The notes: generated by a model from the sequence alone, not told the origin. Shown: positions 24,849 to 34,525, numbered from the stretch's first letter. The stretch: DNA of 64,000 nucleotides from Desulfolinea sp964487745 (GCA_964487745.1 CAZASG010000020.1:1-64000), one strand, 5' to 3'. Program-made: numbers and translations.

Positions 24849-26525
24849 CTACATGATCTTGCCTTTTTCCATGAGATCAAGGAATATGTTGACGATCCTG
24901 GGGTCAAAGAGTTTGCCGGCGTTTTCGATCAAATAAGCCGTTGCCTGCTCGGCGCTCCATACCGGGCTATAAGGGCGTTCAGAGCGCAAGGCATCCCAGA
25001 CATCTACAACAGAGAAAATTCTTGCTGCGAGGGGGATATTTCTTCCTTTTAAACCGCGTGGATATCCCGATCCATCCCAGCGCTCATGATGACAATAGGG
25101 AATATCCAACGCCTTATGCAGGTATGGGATCTCTTTTAGCAAGTTATAGGCAGTAACAGGATGTTCTTCGATGATCAGCCTTTCTTCCGGGCTCAGGCCA
25201 CCGGATTTAAGCAATATCTCATCGGGAATAGCCATCTTGCCAATATCGTGCAGGATCGCCCCTCGACGAATATGAGCAAGCTCATTTTCTGGAATGCCGT
25301 AGGCGCGCGCGACATTTAGGGTTGCTTCCGTTACCCGACGTGAGTGCCCCTCCGTTTCCTTATCTCTCAACTCCAATGCCTTTGCCCAGCCCTCTAGCGT
25401 GTAGTCATAAGAATCTGCAAGTTCCCTTGTTCTGTCCTGAACGCGTGTTTCCAGTTTATCGTTTACGTTACGTAACTCTGCTTCAAGTTCTTTCAGGGCT
25501 GTAATGTCGTGCGAAATGTACAAGCGACTGATGACCTCGCGATTGCCATTCAGGATGGGCCAAACACTCATCTCATAATGAACAGTTTTTTCATTGACGG
25601 TGAATGATGTTTCCGTTCGGGCATAGGAGACCGAAGAATATAATTTGATCGGGATCGGGAAATCATCGAATATGGTTTTAGCAGATTCCCCGATTACAGA
25701 TGGAGAAGTTTTTCCCAAGAGATCTAGCATTGAGCGGTTGACATCTATGATCGTATTATTGTTATCTAAAATAACGACGGGGTCCATCATTGCTTCAAAA
25801 GCCTGGTCTCTGCTTACGGGAGTTACTTTAAAGACTCGAAGATGGAATAAGTTCCAGGCATTGATCAGATTGCCGAGCGCGATCGAGACGGGGATACTGC
25901 TTTGATATGGAATAACAAGAATATTTGTCACGTCGATGAGAACCCCTATTGCAGGGAAAAAGAAGCCAATGGTTAGCAATGCGGTCTGAGCACGATAGAG
26001 GTTATGTGTCCGGATAAAGCGGCTGAGCAATAAAAAAATCCCCCAGGCAAAGATGCTATAGCTATAAGCAAGAAGTAGATAATAAAAGAAAGATGCTTGA
26101 AAGCTTAGCTCGGTGTAAACGGTATGTTGAATAAGTTTTGGCTCAATAAAAAAACTGTGGTGAAGATCATTAGAAAGCGGAATAAAGGCAAGTAGTGCTG
26201 AAAAGAACAGAGGGAGATTGATCACCTCGCCGATTCTTTGCAGCTTTTTGTCAGTATATTGCAGCGCAAAGAGTGGTAATGCCGGCACGGAAAAAAGGAG
26301 GACGGCCCATTGGAAATTTTCCCAGAATAGCTTTCCGGAAAGTGAAGGGTGTAGAGTTTTTAGAATAAAGCCGATGATCCAAAGCGTTTGCCCCCCTGTG
26401 TACCAGATAAAAGCCTGCGCTCCCGATGCATTTTGGCGTTTCCAGGCATAGAGAACCACCCCAATAGACACGATCAGGGACAAAAAGTGTGGCAATAAAA
26501 AGAGAGGGAAGCTGGTTTGGCTCAT
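24849..26525 (-). CDS. 7TM-PAS-HD-GYP cyclic-di-GMP phosphodiesterase
   Basis: 558 residues. Seven hydrophobic segments (about 10-220) of the histidine-kinase N-terminal 7TM type, a PAS domain (about 230-345), a short coiled coil (LEAELRNVNDKLETRVQDR), then an HD-GYP domain: HSRRVTEATL, HDIGKMAIPDEIL, HHERWDGSGYPRGLKG and DVWDALRSERPY. All catalytic HD and GYP residues are kept, so hydrolysis of c-di-GMP to GMP is expected. The gene is more AT-rich than its flanks. It forms a pair with the PAS-GGDEF gene just upstream, giving opposing activities on one signal. Confidence 0.88.
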   Translation of the reverse strand: MSQTSFPLFLLPHFLSLIVSIGVVLYAWKRQNASGAQAFIWYTGGQTLWIIGFILKTLHPSLSGKLFWENFQWAVLLFSVPALPLFALQYTDKKLQRIGEVINLPLFFSALLAFIPLSNDLHHSFFIEPKLIQHTVYTELSFQASFFYYLLLAYSYSIFAWGIFLLLSRFIRTHNLYRAQTALLTIGFFFPAIGVLIDVTNILVIPYQSSIPVSIALGNLINAWNLFHLRVFKVTPVSRDQAFEAMMDPVVILDNNNTIIDVNRSMLDLLGKTSPSVIGESAKTIFDDFPIPIKLYSSVSYARTETSFTVNEKTVHYEMSVWPILNGNREVISRLYISHDITALKELEAELRNVNDKLETRVQDRTRELADSYDYTLEGWAKALELRDKETEGHSRRVTEATLNVARAYGIPENELAHIRRGAILHDIGKMAIPDEILLKSGGLSPEERLIIEEHPVTAYNLLKEIPYLHKALDIPYCHHERWDGSGYPRGLKGRNIPLAARIFSVVDVWDALRSERPYSPVWSAEQATAYLIENAGKLFDPRIVNIFLDLMEKGKIM

Positions 26526-26650
26526 ATCAGAAGCTATGCTTTGTGTTTGTGAAGAAAAAGCATCCCGTCTGCAAGCTATTATAAAGCAGAACCTACTGAG
26601 GTTTGCTTAGAATTTTGAAGATGTAATTCGATATAAATATGGTTGTCTAT

Positions 26651-28513
26651 TTATTTTATGGTGAGAGAGCTTTGATATGTGTTTTTATTACGCTTTGATT
26701 TGTACATGGATTTGTCTGCGGCTATGAATAAAGTTTCAAAGTCTTCGCCATCTTTGGGATAGAAACTGACACCAATGCTTGCGGTAATTGAGATACTATG
26801 AGCATTTATTAGAAAAGGCTGATTAAAAGAGTTTAGGACTTTGTTTGCAAGAATAAGAGGATCTCGTTCTTGGGATATATTTTCAAAGATAATGGTGAAT
26901 TCATCTCCTCCTATCCGTGCTACAGTATCCGATTTTCTGACAGCATTTTTCAAACGTTTACCTACGCTTTTTAATAATAGATCACCAACACTATGCCCAA
27001 ATGTGTCGTTGATTTTTTTGAAGCTGTTCAAATCGACCATAAGAATTGCTATCTCCCATTTATCAGTTCTGCGAGAATCTTTCTGCCGGGTTGCTCGTCT
27101 CAGTGCATGTTGAAGCCGATCTTGAAGTAACGTTCTGTTGGGTAAATTGGTCAGCGGGTCGTGGGTGGCCAAATGAGTGAGCTCCTTCTCCATTTTCTTT
27201 CGCTCACTGATATCAGTATAGATCGCAACAGCACCGAGGTGTTCTTCGCCCACCAAAATGGGTGAGCCAGCTAAAATGACATTGACAGGGGAGCGATCTT
27301 TTTTGTAGCGAATAGTTTCCATAGGAGATATCTCTTGACCTTTCATCGCCAGCTTTGTTAGATTTGTGGCTTCGTCAATTACTTCTTGAGTGGCGATCAA
27401 GTTGTCAAGATTTTTTCCAATAACCTCACTGGCAGAATAACCAAAGAGTTTTTCCGCACCTCGATTCCACTCAGAAATAAGATGACGGGCATTCAAGGTG
27501 ACTATGGCATCTGGGGCAGCGCTCAGGACGCTTTCAAGGTATAGCCGCCTTTTTTCAAGCTCGCGCGCTGTTTCCAGGCGTTCAGTGATATCTTCCCCTG
27601 AACTCAATAAACCAACAACTGCGCCTTGATGATCTTGTAATCGTGTATGACGCCAGGCAATCCTTCGTTTTCCTTTGGTCTTTGTGGTAATGAGTATTTC
27701 CTGGCGTTGAGCTAGCTCAACTTCCCCTTTCATATATCTTGTCAGGTATTCTTTGGTTTCTTTTCTTGTGCTTTCAGGTAGAAAATGAGTTACCCAATCC
27801 TTTCCAAGCAGTTCGTTCTCAGAATACCCTAATACATCAGAGCCCATCTTATTGATTAGTGTTATCTTTTGCTCAGTATCCATCGCAATAATGATGGACC
27901 CCGCAATATTAAGATATTCTTGAGCCTTATTTCTCTCTTCTCGAGTTGCTTTGTCACCAAGCTTCATCTGCCTTACCGTAAAACCGGTCAAGATAGCGGT
28001 GATATTTAGAGTAAGTATCGAGTTGACGACATCAACAAGAGATGGCAAATGATCAATAGAGGTTGTGGTTGCACCGCTCATTTCAGCCCAATAAACAAAG
28101 CCAAAAGATAGAGAGCCAAGAACCGTAAAGAAAGCTAATAATTCTGTACTTAGTAGCATCCCGGTAATTACAGCCGCTAAAAAATATCCGGTTATTGCAG
28201 TATCTCTGATCCCATCAAAAGAATAAATAAGTATGGAGAACGATCCCCATGCTGAAGCAGAGATCGCTATGCTGGTGATTATAAGATAGCCTTGGTTTAA
28301 CAATATTTTCAGTCCAACCGTTATGAAGATCATGATAAGTGAGATTGTTCTGATCATCTTACTTGCTGCTACTGCAAAATTGGCTGATAAGAAAAATAAA
28401 AATGCCCCTGCGATCAAGATTAGTAGAATTGAATTTGCCAAACCAGCGATACGATTCTTGTCTTCGTCAACAAAAACAGGAGGTTGAAAGAACCTTTTGT
28501 TTCGTAACGTCAT
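26651..28513 (-). CDS. Membrane PAS-PAS-GGDEF diguanylate cyclase
   Basis: 620 residues from the ATG at 28513, preferred over an ATG six codons upstream because AAGAGG lies 6 bases before it. Six or so membrane segments (about 25-190), two PAS domains (about 205-320 and 330-440) and a GGDEF domain with the intact RIGGDEF signature. An RKSD inhibitory I-site lies five residues before GGDEF, so product inhibition is expected. It is separated by ~125 bp from the HD-GYP gene downstream. Upstream lies an AT-rich region with a 13-bp inverted repeat around a probable promoter. Confidence 0.88.
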   Translation of the reverse strand: MTLRNKRFFQPPVFVDEDKNRIAGLANSILLILIAGAFLFFLSANFAVAASKMIRTISLIMIFITVGLKILLNQGYLIITSIAISASAWGSFSILIYSFDGIRDTAITGYFLAAVITGMLLSTELLAFFTVLGSLSFGFVYWAEMSGATTTSIDHLPSLVDVVNSILTLNITAILTGFTVRQMKLGDKATREERNKAQEYLNIAGSIIIAMDTEQKITLINKMGSDVLGYSENELLGKDWVTHFLPESTRKETKEYLTRYMKGEVELAQRQEILITTKTKGKRRIAWRHTRLQDHQGAVVGLLSSGEDITERLETARELEKRRLYLESVLSAAPDAIVTLNARHLISEWNRGAEKLFGYSASEVIGKNLDNLIATQEVIDEATNLTKLAMKGQEISPMETIRYKKDRSPVNVILAGSPILVGEEHLGAVAIYTDISERKKMEKELTHLATHDPLTNLPNRTLLQDRLQHALRRATRQKDSRRTDKWEIAILMVDLNSFKKINDTFGHSVGDLLLKSVGKRLKNAVRKSDTVARIGGDEFTIIFENISQERDPLILANKVLNSFNQPFLINAHSISITASIGVSFYPKDGEDFETLFIAADKSMYKSKRNKNTYQSSLTIK

Positions 28514-28557
28514 AAGAAACCTCTTGCTCATAATAAATTGTGCAAAACAACGGTGTG

Positions 28558-28621
28558 AAAATTGATATTCAGATTGTATACACTTTTAGTAATAAAAAAC
28601 TTACAAGAGAATATCAATTTT
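28558..28621 (-). promoter_or_regulatory. 13-bp inverted repeat enclosing the probable GGDEF promoter
   Basis: AAAATTGATATTC (28558-28570) and GAATATCAATTTT (28609-28621) are perfect inverted copies 38 bp apart. On the minus strand TTGATA-N17-TATTAC can serve as -35/-10, with the -35 inside one arm. This looks like a paired operator or a looping site for an unknown regulator. Confidence 0.45.
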
Positions 28622-28673
28622 TGATATATCTTTTTTGGAAGATGTTTGCCCTTCAAGTAAATTGCGAGATTTG

Positions 28674-28708
28674 AAAAGATGCCTGTCAGAATGTGATAGG
28701 CATCTTTA
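28674..28708 (-). terminator. Terminator after the Mo-hydroxylase gene
   Basis: The stem GATGCCTATCA/TGACAGGCATC on the minus strand is followed by TTTT, 23 bp after the xdhD-like stop codon. Confidence 0.75.
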
Positions 28709-28730
28709 TCTTTCTTGGTTGCTGGTTGCT

Positions 28731-31688
28731 TTAGCTTGCCTTCATCGCTTTCCAGACCTTCTCAGGCGTCACGGGATTGGCATCGATATCCACACCAACA
28801 GCATCACGAACAGCATTCGCAACAGCGGAGGCAACACCATCAAGCGGGATTTCAGCGACGGCTTTCACGCCGAAGGGATGGCTCTCTTCGAAGGTTTCGA
28901 CGAAGATGACTTCCATCTCTGGCATTTCGTCGGCGCGGTAGATGTGGTAGTCGCCGAAATCTTGTTCACGGATCTCGCCTTTTTCGTTGAAGACCATTTC
29001 TTCGCAGACGGCGTAGCCGAGTGCCTGCACCATGCCGCCTTCGACCTGTCCGGCTGCGGCGATGGGATTGACGATCACACCACCATCGACGGCCATGACG
29101 AGTTTGTCTACGATGACTTCTCCCGTTTCAGTATCCACGGTCACTTCCGCGAATTGGGCGGCGAAGGGGGGCGGGGATGTTGAAGATACGTAGGATGCTG
29201 TAGCCATGATCTGTTCTTGCTCGTTCCGATGCAGGGATTCGAGCGCAATTTCAGATAACGGAACCATGCGTCCATCAGGAGCGACAGCGTGTTTATTCTC
29301 CAGCACGATCTCGTCGTGAGTGTCCAATTCCAGCATCATTGCGGCGCGGACCTTGATCCGTTCTGCCACTTTTTCGGCTGCGTGTGTGGCGGCTGCGCCG
29401 GAGACGAAGGTTGTGGAGGAAGCATAAGCGCCGACGTCGAAGGGGGTGAAATCCGTATCGGATGAGTAGACGATCATATCTTCGAGCGGGACGCCGAGCA
29501 CTTCGGCGGCCATCTGACCGAGAACGGTGTCGGAGCCTGTGCCGAGATCGGTGGCGCCGACGAGTAGATTGAAGGAGCCGTCGTCGTTCAGTTTGATGGA
29601 TGCGCCGCCCATGTCGAGATAGGGGATGGCGGTGCCCTGCATGGCGGTGGTGATGCCGATGCCTTTGCGCTTGGTGGGCGAGATTTGGCGCCATTCTTCG
29701 TTGCCGAATTTCTGGTCCCAGCCGATGGCCGCTTTGCCTTGGCGGACACATTCTTCCAGCCCGACGGTGTGTATGATCTCGGGGCGCGGCTCACGACCTT
29801 CGTTCCAGGCGGTGCTGAAGGGGTGATGCTCGCCCGAGCGCAGAGCGTTCTTCATGCGGAACTCGATGGGGTCGAAGCCCATTTCGTGAGCGATCTTTTC
29901 AAGATGGCGGTCGAGCGCCCAGTAGCCTTGGGGCACGCCATAGCCACGATATGCGCCCGATGGCGGGCGATTGGTGTATACAACATCAGCATGGAAGCGG
30001 ATATTGGGGTTCTTGCGATATTCGCCGTCGCCGACATACAGGGCGAGTGATTTATGCCCGGTGTTGCCGGTTACGGTCAGGGCGTGTCCGCCGTAGGCGC
30101 CAGTGTCGGAGAGAATTTTCATCTCGTTTGCCGTCATCGTGCCGTCAGACTTGATGCCCGTTTTCATCCAGATGCGCATCGGGTGGCGCGAGCGGCTCGA
30201 CGTAAATTCTTCTTCGCGGGTGCTTTCGTGCATCACGGGGCGACCCGTGGCGATGGTCAGGTGGGCGGCGATATCTTCAACCTGCACTTCCTGTTTACCG
30301 CCAAAACCACCGCCAACGCGGGGTTTTATAACGCGAATACGCTTTATGGGCAATCCCAAAACAGGGGCGAGCATGCGGCGCATATGGAAAGGTACCTGTG
30401 TGCTGCTGCGTATAACCAATCTGTCGTCTTCATCCCAATAGGTCACAACAACATGCGGCTCAATATGTGCCTGCTGCACCTTCGAGACATCGTAAACGCT
30501 CTCGAAAACTTTGTCGGCTTCTTCAAAACCTTTTTCTACATCACCAATATCAATGCGGATCTCGGCACCCAAATTGCGGGATGCGTCTGAATCGGCAAAA
30601 TCGACATATTCGGGTTCGTCATGCAGGATGGGAGCGCCGGGTTGCATCGCTTCTTCGATATCCAACAGGATGGGGAGCTCTTCATACTCGACTTCGATCA
30701 TGCCCAGGGCTTGCTCGGCGATCTCGGGCGTTTCGGCGGCGACGAACGCTACACGGTCCCCCACGTACCTGACCTTTTTATCCAGTGAAAAAGTATCGAG
30801 CGGTCCTGGAATGGGGTCGGACTGACCCGCTGTAGACCAGACAACGCGAGGAATATCTTCGTGGGTTAGCACAGCGGCAACGCCGGGCAAAGCGCGAGCC
30901 TTGCTGACATCAATCTTCTTAATAAGGGCGTGCGCATAAGGTGATTTGAGCACCTTCGCATGGAGCATCCCGCGCATTTCAAAATCTGCAACGAAGGCAG
31001 ATTTCCCTTGTGCCAATTTGATGGCATCCACTTTGGGTTTGGATTTGCCGACGGTAGCATAGGGTGATTTTTTCTCGGTCAAAACTACTTTGGGTGAGAC
31101 CTGTGTTTGCGAGAGTGAGCCACCATCCAGAGCAGGGGCATCATCCTTGGGAGCAGATCCAGTCTCCAACCAGACGCCGTTCCCGTTGATGAGATCAACT
31201 GTCTCGCCACGCATCACGGCACCAGCCCGCATTACGGCCTGAACGGGTTTGACGTAGCCCGTGCAGCGGCAGAGCACGCCGCCAATGGCATCCCGCACTT
31301 CTTCTTCGGTAGGAGCAGCGTTCTCGTCAAGAAGAGATTTTGCGGCAAGGATTTGAGCGGGAGTACAGTATCCACATTGGATTGCACCCGTCTCAATGAA
31401 GGCTTGCTGAAGAGGATGTAATCCGCCCGTCTTCTTCCAACCCTGTTCGGGATGTTCACCAAGTGCTTCGAGAGTAGCAATTTCGTGCCCTTCCGCTTGG
31501 GCAGCGAGCATCATCCCGGCGTTGATGGGCTTACCATCTAACAAGACGGTGTCCGCACCGCTGTAGCCGTGTTCGTCGCCGAACTTGATGCTGTGATAGC
31601 CCAAGTTGCGCAGGATGGCGAGCAGGGTGTCGCCGGGCAGGACTGTCATTTGATGATCTTTGCCGTTTACTTTTAATTGGATATTCAT
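28731..31688 (-). CDS. xdhD: Molybdenum hydroxylase, Mo/Fe-S subunit (XdhD / selenate-reductase-like)
   Basis: 985 residues: fused iron-sulfur and molybdopterin subunits of the xanthine dehydrogenase superfamily. The plant-type [2Fe-2S] motif is degenerate: the expected four Cys are D38, S43, D46 and G58. The second cluster is complete (C105, C108, C140, C142). Mo-domain motifs: GGGFGGKQEVQVEDI, PSGAYRGYGVPQG, GTGSDTVLGQMAAEVLG and, near the end, VAEIPLDGVAS with the likely catalytic Glu. E. coli XdhD, as I recall it, also has lost these Cys. The FAD subunit and YgfK follow at 37.5 and 39.3 kb. Substrate is probably a purine or other N-heterocycle; the family has been linked to a labile selenium cofactor. 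AAGGAG lies 5 bases before the ATG. Confidence 0.88.
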   Translation of the reverse strand: MNIQLKVNGKDHQMTVLPGDTLLAILRNLGYHSIKFGDEHGYSGADTVLLDGKPINAGMMLAAQAEGHEIATLEALGEHPEQGWKKTGGLHPLQQAFIETGAIQCGYCTPAQILAAKSLLDENAAPTEEEVRDAIGGVLCRCTGYVKPVQAVMRAGAVMRGETVDLINGNGVWLETGSAPKDDAPALDGGSLSQTQVSPKVVLTEKKSPYATVGKSKPKVDAIKLAQGKSAFVADFEMRGMLHAKVLKSPYAHALIKKIDVSKARALPGVAAVLTHEDIPRVVWSTAGQSDPIPGPLDTFSLDKKVRYVGDRVAFVAAETPEIAEQALGMIEVEYEELPILLDIEEAMQPGAPILHDEPEYVDFADSDASRNLGAEIRIDIGDVEKGFEEADKVFESVYDVSKVQQAHIEPHVVVTYWDEDDRLVIRSSTQVPFHMRRMLAPVLGLPIKRIRVIKPRVGGGFGGKQEVQVEDIAAHLTIATGRPVMHESTREEEFTSSRSRHPMRIWMKTGIKSDGTMTANEMKILSDTGAYGGHALTVTGNTGHKSLALYVGDGEYRKNPNIRFHADVVYTNRPPSGAYRGYGVPQGYWALDRHLEKIAHEMGFDPIEFRMKNALRSGEHHPFSTAWNEGREPRPEIIHTVGLEECVRQGKAAIGWDQKFGNEEWRQISPTKRKGIGITTAMQGTAIPYLDMGGASIKLNDDGSFNLLVGATDLGTGSDTVLGQMAAEVLGVPLEDMIVYSSDTDFTPFDVGAYASSTTFVSGAAATHAAEKVAERIKVRAAMMLELDTHDEIVLENKHAVAPDGRMVPLSEIALESLHRNEQEQIMATASYVSSTSPPPFAAQFAEVTVDTETGEVIVDKLVMAVDGGVIVNPIAAAGQVEGGMVQALGYAVCEEMVFNEKGEIREQDFGDYHIYRADEMPEMEVIFVETFEESHPFGVKAVAEIPLDGVASAVANAVRDAVGVDIDANPVTPEKVWKAMKAS

Positions 31689-31725
31689 GAATGCTCCTTG
31701 TGAGATCTCTTTTTGAGAAGGAAAC

Positions 31726-33369
31726 TTATTTGTTGAATTTTGCTACCAGCGTTCCAATACCTGTCAGTACGATCCCGACCACAGCGACCATGATACTTTG
31801 GATTAGCCCGAGAAAACCTCGGAACATGATCTGGAAATCAGGTAGATACCACGTTACTGCAAATCCGTTGACGGCGTAGTGCCACAAAATGGGAAGAGAC
31901 AAAAGATAAAGCGTAAGCGTTGTTAGCAGGATGGTTGCTTCGGCATTTTTAAAGATGCTTTGTTTGAAGTAGCCAAATTTAAACATAACGAAAAGCCAGA
32001 TACCGCTGAAAAGGATGAGGGTTGTCAAGACATTGAATTGAACAAATGTCTCCAAGCCCTCTATTGAACTCATTGAATAGGTTCTCTTTGCGATGAAGAC
32101 GTAGTAAAGATTGAAAAGAATGAGATAGGCAACTGCGCCACCAAAGAGCCATTTGAGTTTTTTCCAGCTTCTAAAGATCAGATAAGCCGGGATAATAGCG
32201 AGCGCCAGCGGGAGATTGAAACGCAGACGTCGAGTTTTATCCTGTTGCTGAAGAAGCATGGCATTGATGGCGAAGTTCGTGCCCGTCACAAATTCCATAT
32301 CTTCGCGGATGGGGAGTGAATCGCCGATGGCTTCAGCGTAAGCTGCATGAAGTTGGCGTTGTTGGGTTTCGAGCGCAATTTCGACAATGGTTTTTTGTTC
32401 CGGGGAGAATGTCAGCATGTCGAAAAGGATATGTCCCTGGCTGGTAGCGGGGATATTTGCGCCGAGCAGGGTTGCCAGTGTCGGGGCGATATCGACCATC
32501 TCTGTGTCGGGATATTGGCCGGGGTTCACGCCCGCGCCTACCAGTATAAAGGGCTCGGTGAGTACAACTTCCTCGTGACCGCCGTGTCCACCACGGTCGA
32601 TCTGTCCATGATCGGATGTAATGAAAACGGTATCAACTTCCAGGTTCAGGTGCGAAACGATCTCGCGGATGTGATCATCCACGCGGGTGGCGGCTTCATC
32701 CCAGCGCGGATCTTTTGGCCCGCCTTCGTGGTGCCCTGCAGTGTCCACCTGATCAAGATGGATGAAAATGAGTTGATAATCGCCCGATCCGAGCCAGGGA
32801 AGAGCGGCGTCCACCACGGCGCGGTCTGCGATCACATCAAAATCAGGTGTGTAGAAACTGGCATCCACATCGTTTTGTGGGATAAGTTTTTCGAACCAGT
32901 AATAGCTGGAAACTGCGGTTTTCAACCCTGCCCGATGGACAGCTGAAAAGAGATTGTCCTGGGTCCAGGTAGGGATTTCCTCGTATTCAAGATTCATGAC
33001 GGGGCCATCACTCAGATGGGGCCATGCGCCAACGCCGAGCACGCTGTACCCGGGCGCGGAATAAGAAGGGGGTTGGCTGTGCGACGTTGCCCAGGCACCT
33101 TGTGCGCGCAACTCGTTCAGGTAAGGCATTACATCGCTGTTGTGGGATGTATCATTACGCAGCGCGTCGACCAAAATGAATACAACGCGATTTGTGAGTG
33201 GCTCTTCCTTGGCCCATGAAAACGATTCACCCGGTACTGGTGGCGTATCGCTGAGCAGCGAACGATAAGCATAGAGAGAATCCATTTGAGCATTTACCCA
33301 AAAAAACGCGCCCAAAGCTACGATGATGAGAAAACCGATCCCAAGAAGGATCTTGCTCTTATTCGTCAT
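31726..33369 (-). CDS. Membrane-anchored alkaline-phosphatase/phosphodiesterase superfamily protein
   Basis: 547 residues. One N-terminal membrane segment, a metal-hydrolase domain (about 55-300) and four hydrophobic segments at the C-terminus (about 380-545). Motifs of the type I phosphodiesterase/nucleotide pyrophosphatase superfamily: VVFILVDALRND (metal-binding Asp), a Ser/Thr-rich region PSYSAPGYS holding the probable nucleophile, IHLDQVDTAGH and SDHGQIDRGGHGG. The catalytic domain would face outside. The architecture recalls enzymes acting on lipid-linked phospho-groups, such as PIG-N/PIG-O-like transferases, but the substrate is not known. The start overlaps the methyltransferase end by 11 bp. 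Confidence 0.8.
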   Translation of the reverse strand: MTNKSKILLGIGFLIIVALGAFFWVNAQMDSLYAYRSLLSDTPPVPGESFSWAKEEPLTNRVVFILVDALRNDTSHNSDVMPYLNELRAQGAWATSHSQPPSYSAPGYSVLGVGAWPHLSDGPVMNLEYEEIPTWTQDNLFSAVHRAGLKTAVSSYYWFEKLIPQNDVDASFYTPDFDVIADRAVVDAALPWLGSGDYQLIFIHLDQVDTAGHHEGGPKDPRWDEAATRVDDHIREIVSHLNLEVDTVFITSDHGQIDRGGHGGHEEVVLTEPFILVGAGVNPGQYPDTEMVDIAPTLATLLGANIPATSQGHILFDMLTFSPEQKTIVEIALETQQRQLHAAYAEAIGDSLPIREDMEFVTGTNFAINAMLLQQQDKTRRLRFNLPLALAIIPAYLIFRSWKKLKWLFGGAVAYLILFNLYYVFIAKRTYSMSSIEGLETFVQFNVLTTLILFSGIWLFVMFKFGYFKQSIFKNAEATILLTTLTLYLLSLPILWHYAVNGFAVTWYLPDFQIMFRGFLGLIQSIMVAVVGIVLTGIGTLVAKFNK

Positions 33370-34450
33370 TTATCTTTTTTGCCATTTCCTTGCGGATGCG
33401 TTTCCGCAATTCGTCAATTTTTTTTCTTTCGCCATTTTCTTCGTAATACCAATATTCCCAACCATTGCAGGGAGCGTTTTTGAGTGCCTTGCCGACCTTA
33501 TGGATGGAGCCGATCATCTCGCCACATTGGATATGTCCATTTGCCAGGATTGTGGCGTGGACATCGCTCTGTGCTCCAAACCAGAGACGTTCGCCGGGAC
33601 GCAGGCTTCCCGTTGTGAGCAGGGTGCCAAAAGGGATGCGTGGTTCCCTTTTTTGAACGCCTGCGAGATAAACATCTTCCTGATATTCTCCTTTAGGGAT
33701 CGCCTCGATCCGCTCCTGGGCGATCTTCACATACGCTTCTTCGCGCTCAATACCGATCCAGTTGCGGTGCAATTTTTTCGCTACTGCGCCGGTTGTCCCG
33801 CTCCCGAAAAAGGGATCGAGTACAACATCCCCGGGTTTGGACGAAGATGCGATCACGTTATAGAGCAGGGCTTCAGGCTTTTGGGTGGTATGCGCCTTCT
33901 TCCCGTTCACGCGAATACGCTCACTGCCCGAACAGATCGGGATGACCCAGTCGGAGCGCATTTGTTTGTCGCTGTTAAGCGCTTTCATCGCATGATGGTT
34001 AAAGGTATATCTTGCCCCTTTTTTCTTCTGTGCCCAAAGCAGGGTTTCATGGGCGTTGGTAAAGCGCACGCCCCGAAAATTGGGCATTGGGTTGGTCTTG
34101 ATCCAAAGCACGTCGTTTAATATCCAGTAGTCTAAATCCTGTAGGGTTGTGCCAACGCGGTAAATATTATGATAAGAACCGATCACCCAAATTGTGCCCG
34201 TTTCTTTGAGTACACGTTTCGCAGCGGTCAGCCAGGCTTTCGTGAAGCGGTCATATTGCTCAAAGGAGCTGAACTGATCCCAGGCATCATCCACGGCATC
34301 GACCTTGGTCAGGTTCGGTCGCCATAAATCCTTTTCGAGTTGCAGATTATAGGGCGGGTCGGCAAAGATCAAATCGACCGAACTCTTGGGAAGAGAGTTT
34401 AGTCTTTCAATCGCATCGCCGTGCAGGATGGTGTTGAGGGGGAGAGACAT
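33359..34450 (-). CDS. CcrM/HinfI-like adenine-N6 DNA methyltransferase
   Basis: 363 residues. Beta-class order: DPPYNLQLEKD first (D31-P-P-Y, catalytic), target-recognition region, then the SAM motif LDPFFGSGTTGAVA. The C-terminal ~100 residues (PFGTLLTTGSLRPGERLWF...GHIQCGEMIGSIHKVG...APCNGWEYWYYE) match the extension of CcrM and HinfI methylases, which methylate GANTC. No restriction endonuclease gene is next to it, so it is an orphan methylase with a likely regulatory role. Its downstream neighbour overlaps by 11 bp. A palindromic repeat lies just upstream. Confidence 0.88.
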   Translation of the reverse strand: MSLPLNTILHGDAIERLNSLPKSSVDLIFADPPYNLQLEKDLWRPNLTKVDAVDDAWDQFSSFEQYDRFTKAWLTAAKRVLKETGTIWVIGSYHNIYRVGTTLQDLDYWILNDVLWIKTNPMPNFRGVRFTNAHETLLWAQKKKGARYTFNHHAMKALNSDKQMRSDWVIPICSGSERIRVNGKKAHTTQKPEALLYNVIASSSKPGDVVLDPFFGSGTTGAVAKKLHRNWIGIEREEAYVKIAQERIEAIPKGEYQEDVYLAGVQKREPRIPFGTLLTTGSLRPGERLWFGAQSDVHATILANGHIQCGEMIGSIHKVGKALKNAPCNGWEYWYYEENGERKKIDELRKRIRKEMAKKINDE

Positions 34451-34467
34451 ATTTAGCCTAAAAAACA

Positions 34468-34517
34468 GAACGCGGATTTTACAGGTTCGCCAAGCGATTT
34501 TTTGAAGATCCGCGTTT
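34468..34517. repeat. GAACGCGGATTT inverted repeat, copy 1
   Basis: AACGCGGAT (34469-34477) pairs with ATCCGCGTT (34508-34516). The same GAACGCGGATTT/AAATCCGCGTTC arms recur at 39219-39308, so this is one repeat family placed between genes. Confidence 0.7.
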
Positions 34518-34525
34518 CGTTAGAT

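Noticed and set aside
28731..31688. Selenoprotein candidate in the Mo-hydroxylase
   Set aside because: No in-frame TGA occurs in the gene; any selenium would be in the cofactor, not as selenocysteine.
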